Part shown: piece after piece, positions 58,401-64,000 of the stretch
Position numbering within the stretch: position 1 is the stretch's first letter
How the letters are laid out: every line of letters starts with the position of its first letter
NCBI GenBank assembly: GCA_036850595.1
Contig: CM072158.1
Coordinates: forward strand, 10,369,422-10,433,421
From: Rhyacichthys aspro
Taxonomy: Eukaryota; Chordata; Actinopteri; Gobiiformes; Rhyacichthyidae
DNA: 64,000 nucleotides
Direction of reading: 5' to 3'
Notes under the pieces: generated by a model
What the model saw: the letters and a program-made list of their open reading frames with translations, nothing else
What the model was told of the DNA's origin: nothing
Databases searched by the model: none
Made by a program: the position numbers and the translations under genes

Positions 58401-61400
58401 AATAATGCCTGTCTCAATTGAAAGGAATGTTTATAGGGTTTATATCTACTTAACAGTTAAAGTCAAATCAAGAGTGGTCTAAACTTGTTACCTGTTCTCC
58501 CTTGTTGTATATTTGACTTTCTGTATATCGCCAATGTCCTGGTTGTTCCGTGGGACAGGCGCAATATCATTTTAAAGCAGGGGTGGGTTGAAATTAGCAG
58601 CACTTAGAGGAAATAAACCGAGCCAAAGAGAAGTGAAAGGGGTGTCTATCTGTGCTCATGGAGATCATGCGCGTTTGATTGAGAGAAAAATTTGTCGGGA
58701 AAAAGGAAAGCATTGACCGCTGCTTCTTTACACACACAAAATCTGCTGTAACTCGGTAAACCACTGTAAAATACATAAAAATACTGTTCTCAGGATCACC
58801 ACAGCTCATTAATAAGCTGCTTTACATAGTCCACCTTCTCCTCGGATCAAATGCAGAGAGTTGAGCGGTGAAACATCTTGTTCCTGGATCTACACGTGTG
58901 CGGCATGTGTGATAGGTAAACTGTAAACACTGGGAGAGGGGTATGCCTTACAAGGACAGAGGGATCTCCCCATGAACCGAGGAATGTTTTTAGTGACGGG
59001 GAACGATGGGGAGGGGGCTTGGGAGACGAGCTACAGCCAAGATCTGGAAGTTCCAACGGAAAAAAAAACGTCTCCTGGTAATAAAATTAGTGACCGTCCC
59101 GTAGTCTTGTTAAGAAAAAAAGGGTAAAAAAAACCTCTCCTGTCCATTTTTAACCATAGTCAGAATGAATAAGACATTAGTAGTGAGTAGAGATTGTTTA
59201 TAGGACCTGATCCCTCCACCTCCTCATGTTCCTTCTCATTCTCTCTCCCGCAGACAGAGTTGCAGGACCTGCTAAAGCCGATTTCCGATCACATCCAGGA
59301 GATCCAGAGCTTCCGAGAAAGAAACCGCGGCAGCAGCCTCTTCAATCACCTGTCGGCCGTGAGCGAGAGCATCGCGGCTCTGGGCTGGGTGGCCGTGGTG
59401 AGAAAGACATCAGATACTGTATACACTCACGCCAAAACATATTTAAACAAGGTTAGGCTCTGTTCACACTGCAAGGGCAAGCTGCACAGATCTGGTTTGA
59501 AAGTTTTTGTTAATGTTGCTTTAAATCATCTCACACACTCCTAGCGGTAACATATTACTATTTATCTGAAAAATGTGTAGAGAGCTGGTGAAAGTCACAT
59601 GAAAATGAAGATTGACTGTTATATATAAGATCTGAATCAGGTTTGCTGATAAGCGAGTGTCTTGAATAGAAGATTGAATGAAAAATCACATTCATGGACA
59701 TAAACAAATCTGATCTGATCTTTTTTGAGTCGAATGTAGCCCAAGAGAGAGGCACTTAGACAAATCCAACTTATATTTATTCAGTACTGTCTGTTTCCCA
59801 TCAGTGTAGCATCTCTCCCTCCGAGTCTTAGGATGAATATCATTTAGATTAACATCAAAGTTATTCCACTTGACTATGTAAATCAAATGCTCCAGCTCTA
59901 GCTTCTGGTCAGTGTATGTTGCTGTCAGACGGGCACTTTTCCTCGAAGCCGATATCAAACGCATGAGCTCTTGCGCTCTGACCGGGCAAATGAAGACAGG
60001 TCTGGAGTTCGTCTGCATTAACAGTTTATACATCTGCTGCACTGTCAGTGAGGACACTAATGAATTTCACTTTGTCTTTCAGTGTCTAAAGCCCGGGCCG
60101 TACGTGAAAGAAATGAACGACGCTGCCACTTTTTACACTAACAGAGTGCTCAAGGACTACAAGGAAACGTAAGAGTGTTTATACAGTTTCTCCCCACTCC
60201 CAAGATAGTTTTATTTATTTGTTTCATCCTCTCAGCGACAGACGTCATGTGGACTGGGTGCACTCCTATCTGTCAATCTGGACCGAGATGCAGTCCTTCA
60301 TCAAACAGCATCACTGCACTGGCCTGGAGTGGAGTAAGACTGTGAGTAAATCAGTCTTATCCAGAGCCCTGATAATGACTTTTGAGAAAAATAAACTAAT
60401 GCTAGGCCTCAAGGTAATAACGTAGAGGCATTACTAATTTTATTAAAAGACACATTATTGAGCCTGGAAGTTTGCTTTTTTGAAATATACTGTGACAAAT
60501 TACCAGCTCAAAGAGGAAATCCACTCTTATTTCCATCCATTTACAAAGACATGGCAGTGACTGTATTATCCAGTGGTCTCACAGACTTTTAATAACTTCT
60601 TTTTATTTCGCAATTTGACAGCAGGATCCAGGTCCTTCGAGACATTGCCTAATCACTTGTTTATGTTAAGTGTGTTTTCATTTAGGGCCTGATATCTTTA
60701 TATCAGAGCTAAACCTATCTCTGATCTCTGTGTACACTTCCATTTTTAGTTATGGAGTAGCGGTTACATAAATGTGTGTTCGGTGAATGAATGAGCTTCT
60801 TTCGCCTTTTCGTGTCTTTCTAAGAAATTGCAAAATGTGCACCACAGCTGTCACACACACACTTGAGTTTATGGATGACTTTTGACAGCGTCCCAACTTC
60901 ACTGCACTCACATTCACTAGATCTCAGAGATTACGAACATTTAAGTGCGACAGTAGTCACTTGACCTCAAAGGGCTTCTTTTTTCTTTGTGTGATGAAAG
61001 AAAACAGATAGAGGCACTCACAAACACAAGCGCCACTTGTGAAGCATATTTCTGTCAAATGTTGAGATTAACACCTAAAGTGAAGCTAATGCTCATTAAG
61101 CGCATGTGCCATTTCCACATAAAGTAACCTGAGATCCTGAGGCGGCTGTGAGTGTCAGCTGTTGCCACTGCGCTCGAACAACAGAGGTGAAGTGTGTTAC
61201 CAACAGGTGGTCCTCAGGGTTTACTTGAATGAAGGGTTTCTTTACAGAAGGAGCACGACAAAGAGGCTGTGTACACACTCAGCCTGTGCCGTAACTTAAA
61301 CTGCAGGGCTGGTCCCTTTTCAGCACAGCCGTCATCTGCTGCTCAGATAAGGCTTTTAGTGACACTCTGACAGGCACAAGGTGGCATATGGAAAAGGCTT

Positions 61401-62796
61401 ATCTTTTTGTACTTTTAACATCAAGGATGACAATTTCATAAAGCAGATTACATTTACTGTAGTTAGTAAGAACAAATAAGTGATTTCTGGTAGAGCATTT
61501 AGCACATAAGTTCCATGCCGTTGTGTTTCTAAATTCAAACTATGATAAAATGCTTTGTTTTAGACTTTTAGAAGAACTTTCTAAATAGTCAATGATTATA
61601 GTAGCAATTATAATATATTCTCTGGGTTTTACTTTTTTACAAATTGTTTAAGAAATCCCACCTAAGCCTCTTCTAATCCTTGTTTCAATATAAAGTCCTA
61701 TATAACATAAACACACAGCAGTGACACACACGAGCAGTCGGACAGTTTCACAACCTTGACCGCATGCACGCTCCTAATCCAGAGGTATGCACTGAGCTGT
61801 TTAGTATAACAGGTCCGCTTTGTTTGGTAACGATTTGCATGACACATGTGTCCGTGTCAAAGGTCAAGTGGTCTCAGCTGTACTCGGACGGACATGATAT
61901 GACAGATGACAGCCCTTTTGCAATAGGTGTGTGTCTGGCAGCTGTGTTAGGTCCTCACTGTTGTGGTGGACAGATTGCTGCGAGCAAGGCCTGGGACGGT
62001 TACAGGTTTCAAAGTGTACTGCAGTTTCATAATATAATATATCATCCTATTAATATGAGCTGATGACAGTAGACAAGTCAGACATAGCTGACATTTCAAC
62101 TTATTTGGAGAAATAATCAAAGAAAAGTGCAGCATACAGGTAAACTCTCATACTGTGGGATGCCACCTGAGAGCTACTGATTATATTGTACTAATTCCCC
62201 CAAAATTATATGCTCTAGATCTTGAGAAAATCAACACGAATGTAACAAAACAACTTTCTATTCCAGAAAAATAAAACTGTCACTCACAATTAACAAAATA
62301 ATACCAGGAATAAACAGAAACACTGGATGATTCACCTGGCATTTAGAAATGATGGTTCCCATACAAAAGAGATAGGGAAACAGATAGCATACACATAAAA
62401 TGAACTAGAAATTAACTAAACAGTCTTAGACTAATTTAAAATGAAATATGTTTTAACAGCTTTAAAAGAAAATGGGCAGTGCATGTATAAAAAGTGTATC
62501 CTGTCTTTGAGGTGATACGTGACAAGGTCTAACACTCCCCCTGCTGGAGGAAAGTATAACTGCACCTCTCCCCCGCAAACCTTCAGTGCCATTCATCATT
62601 CATCTGTGTCTTATCTCCCAGGGTCCGATCGCTCCTCCTTCTCTCTTTGATCCCCCTGCGGCCCGCAGCGCTCCCTGCCCCCCGCCTCCACCCGGGCCAC
62701 CTCCGGTCTTCACAGACGATGACTCTCAGGCCAGCGCACCTTCGCAGCACTCGGCGCTATTCGCCCAACTCAACCAGGGCATGGACATCACTAAAG
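55421..62796 (+). CDS. cap2: Cyclase-associated protein 2, N-terminal part (runs off the window)
   Basis: An actin-monomer regulator that works with cofilin and recharges G-actin, important in heart and skeletal muscle. Coding exons are 55421-55538, 55738-55838, 56862-56939, 59254-59397, 60083-60168, 60236-60341 and 62622-62796, encoding about 269 residues of an expected ~475. The N-terminal oligomerisation helix is MERLERAVTRLEQLS. The helical folded domain includes LLKPISDHIQEIQSFRERNR, LFNHLSAVSESIAALGW, then KPGPYVKEMNDAATFYTNRV and HVDWVHSYLSIW. The proline-rich linker (CPPPPPGPPP) and SALFAQLNQGMDITKG follow. The WH2 and C-terminal beta domains lie beyond 64000. Intron 1 of the coding region uses a GC donor. 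CAP2 rather than CAP1 is chosen mainly from the neighbouring stmnd1 and rbm24. Confidence 0.93.
55535..55544 (+). other. cap2: GC-AG splice donor of cap2
   Basis: The first coding exon must end at 55538 (ggag) to join G|AT TTG ACT in frame with exon 55738. The intron then begins gcaagt. Apart from C for T at position +2, the donor matches the consensus, as is usual for GC-AG introns. Confidence 0.8.
56940..59253. other. cap2: cap2 intron 3
   Basis: A 2.3-kb intron. It includes a C-rich ORF on the minus strand (56987-57430) without homology that I recognise. No other gene or repeat with clear ends was seen. Confidence 0.5.
60342..62621. other. cap2: cap2 intron 6
   Basis: A 2.3-kb A+T-rich intron with only short random ORFs; nothing recognised. 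Confidence 0.5.
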
Positions 62797-64000
62797 GTGG
62801 GTTCAGAAAACAGGGACACTCAAATCTGTTTTCAACAATACCAGAGATACTTATTATTTATTTGTATATACTTATTTATTATTATTTGTAAGTAATTTTA
62901 GTAGCCCATACATTTTCTTTTGCTCTACTGTGTATGTTTTTACAATTTTCATATCTGTATGTATATATTTATATAATATATTATTATTATATATAATAAT
63001 ATATATATTTAAATTTAAATAATGATCTCAGTAGCTTTTAACAGTCACTGGAGTTGCACATAATATTTGAAGATTTTGTGATGTCACATATTATTCAAGC
63101 CTACATTGTCAACAATTGGGCCATGAACAATTTTGGCCAATAAGAAAAGCACAAAGGCGGGACCAAGGCCAGAGGGCTGCAGTGGGATAGTCAACAATAA
63201 ATATACTTAGATCATACTGACCAATCCAAGCACACTGACCTTAAGGGGAAGGGCCTTAAATTGGGATTATTGAGGTTTTTTTTACACTTGACTTTAGTTT
63301 GACAGTTTAATTAACTAATAGCTTATTGTAAAAGGAGTCATCAGGGAACAAAAGAGACCTTGAGATGTCATTTTAGCTTTATAATTAAGGATTTTAATAG
63401 ATGAGAATGATCAGCCCGTTGACACTGAATGTCTCCTGGATTTACAGAGAAATGGGTTATTCTGTTGCAAATGACGTCTTAATATAAAGTGAAACAGCTC
63501 AAAAAATAATTAACTAATTACAGGATCGCTACAGTCTAAAATTAAACTTTGGTTTAATGTACTGTATTAGTATTTTGCTGGAAAATTGGCCTGGTTTTAT
63601 GTTTTGTTTTTTTTAAATAAAAGAAGCAGTAAAGGTTACTACGCTGCTGTTGGACGTGAGTGGTGGTGTTGAGACCCGTGACAGCAAAAAGAAAATTGGA
63701 TAGTGGAGCTTTAAAGATATAGATACTAAGACATAGAATTTTGAAACATCAGGGAATTATGTATAAAAAAATGTGTGCTGTTTTTTTAAATATAAAGCAT
63801 GGAAGGCTGTTTAGCACGTCTAAAAACAATATTAACATTGAGAAAAGACCATGATAGATGACCTTTAATAGGTTATTTCACTTAATATAACTATATACCT
63901 TAAAATATGGAGCATGGAAGTCAATAAAATAAAAGCTTGAAGTGCACCAAAGACCAATTTTTTAGTACTGCATGATTTGACCTGGCAATAAATGGGCTCT
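62797..64000. other. cap2: Start of cap2 intron 7 to window end
   Basis: It begins with the donor gtgggt. A TA/TTA-rich low-complexity run lies at 62940-63020, and a second copy of the dispersed repeat is at 63536-63715. The next cap2 exon is not reached. Confidence 0.6.
63536..63715. repeat. Dispersed repeat copy 2
   Basis: It shares, in the same order and orientation, ctgtattagtatt, gttttttttaa and aaaaagaaaattggatagtg then gagctttaa with 42480-42600. Confidence 0.55.

Noticed and set aside
1..64000. CRISPR arrays, operons, phage or plasmid modules
   Set aside because: All coding regions are spliced vertebrate genes; no spacer-repeat arrays or prokaryotic gene clusters seen.

Overview
The window is a vertebrate, most likely ray-finned fish (teleost), nuclear genome segment. 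It carries intron-split genes with GT-AG junctions, AATAAA poly(A) signals, A+T-rich introns of moderate size, hAT-type DNA transposon remnants and one poly(A)-tailed retro-insertion. No operons, CRISPR arrays or prokaryotic signals are present. All exon coordinates were derived by hand from splice sites, reading phase and family conservation.

Layout. 1-2040: repeat-rich (decayed MADF-domain ORF, short retro-insertion with target duplication, large inverted repeat). 2050-3511 (+): a two-coding-exon gene for a predicted secreted coiled-coil protein I do not recognise. 4682-5850 (-): chrac1, head-to-head with gatad1 (6782-8089, +). 8827-11751 (+): naked-cuticle (Nkd) family gene, including a 43-bp microexon. 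12426-14708 (+): lrrc14b, convergent with uqcrb (15256-16214, -), followed by mterf3 (16718-18570, -). 20516-31810 (+): nup153 in 22 coding exons, with a hAT-like element in intron 11. 33883-35347 (+): a tektin-family locus that looks broken. 36936-39254 (+): stmnd1. 43183-49200 (+): rbm24, with a roughly 1 kb terminal-inverted-repeat element in intron 3. 55421 to the window end (+): the first seven coding exons of cap2, running off the right edge.

The genes serve unrelated cell functions: chromatin remodelling (chrac1, gatad1), Wnt inhibition (nkd), LRR adaptor (lrrc14b), complex III and mitochondrial ribosome/gene expression (uqcrb, mterf3), nuclear pore (nup153), microtubules (tektin-like, stmnd1), muscle RNA processing (rbm24) and actin (cap2). 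From memory, human orthologues lie on 8q24 (CHRAC1), 7q21 (GATAD1), 5p15 (NKD2, LRRC14B), 8q22 (UQCRB, MTERF3) and 6p22 (NUP153, STMND1, RBM24, CAP2). The window is therefore a mosaic of conserved blocks, with NUP153 moved relative to its human position.

No clearly new multi-gene system was seen. The most interesting items are the unrecognised secreted gene, the damaged tektin-like locus, two hAT elements with perfect 8-bp target duplications, an 18-bp perfect hairpin, a pentapeptide-coding minisatellite, and unusual splice features: a GC-AG intron in cap2, a NAGNAG acceptor in nup153 and the nkd microexon.
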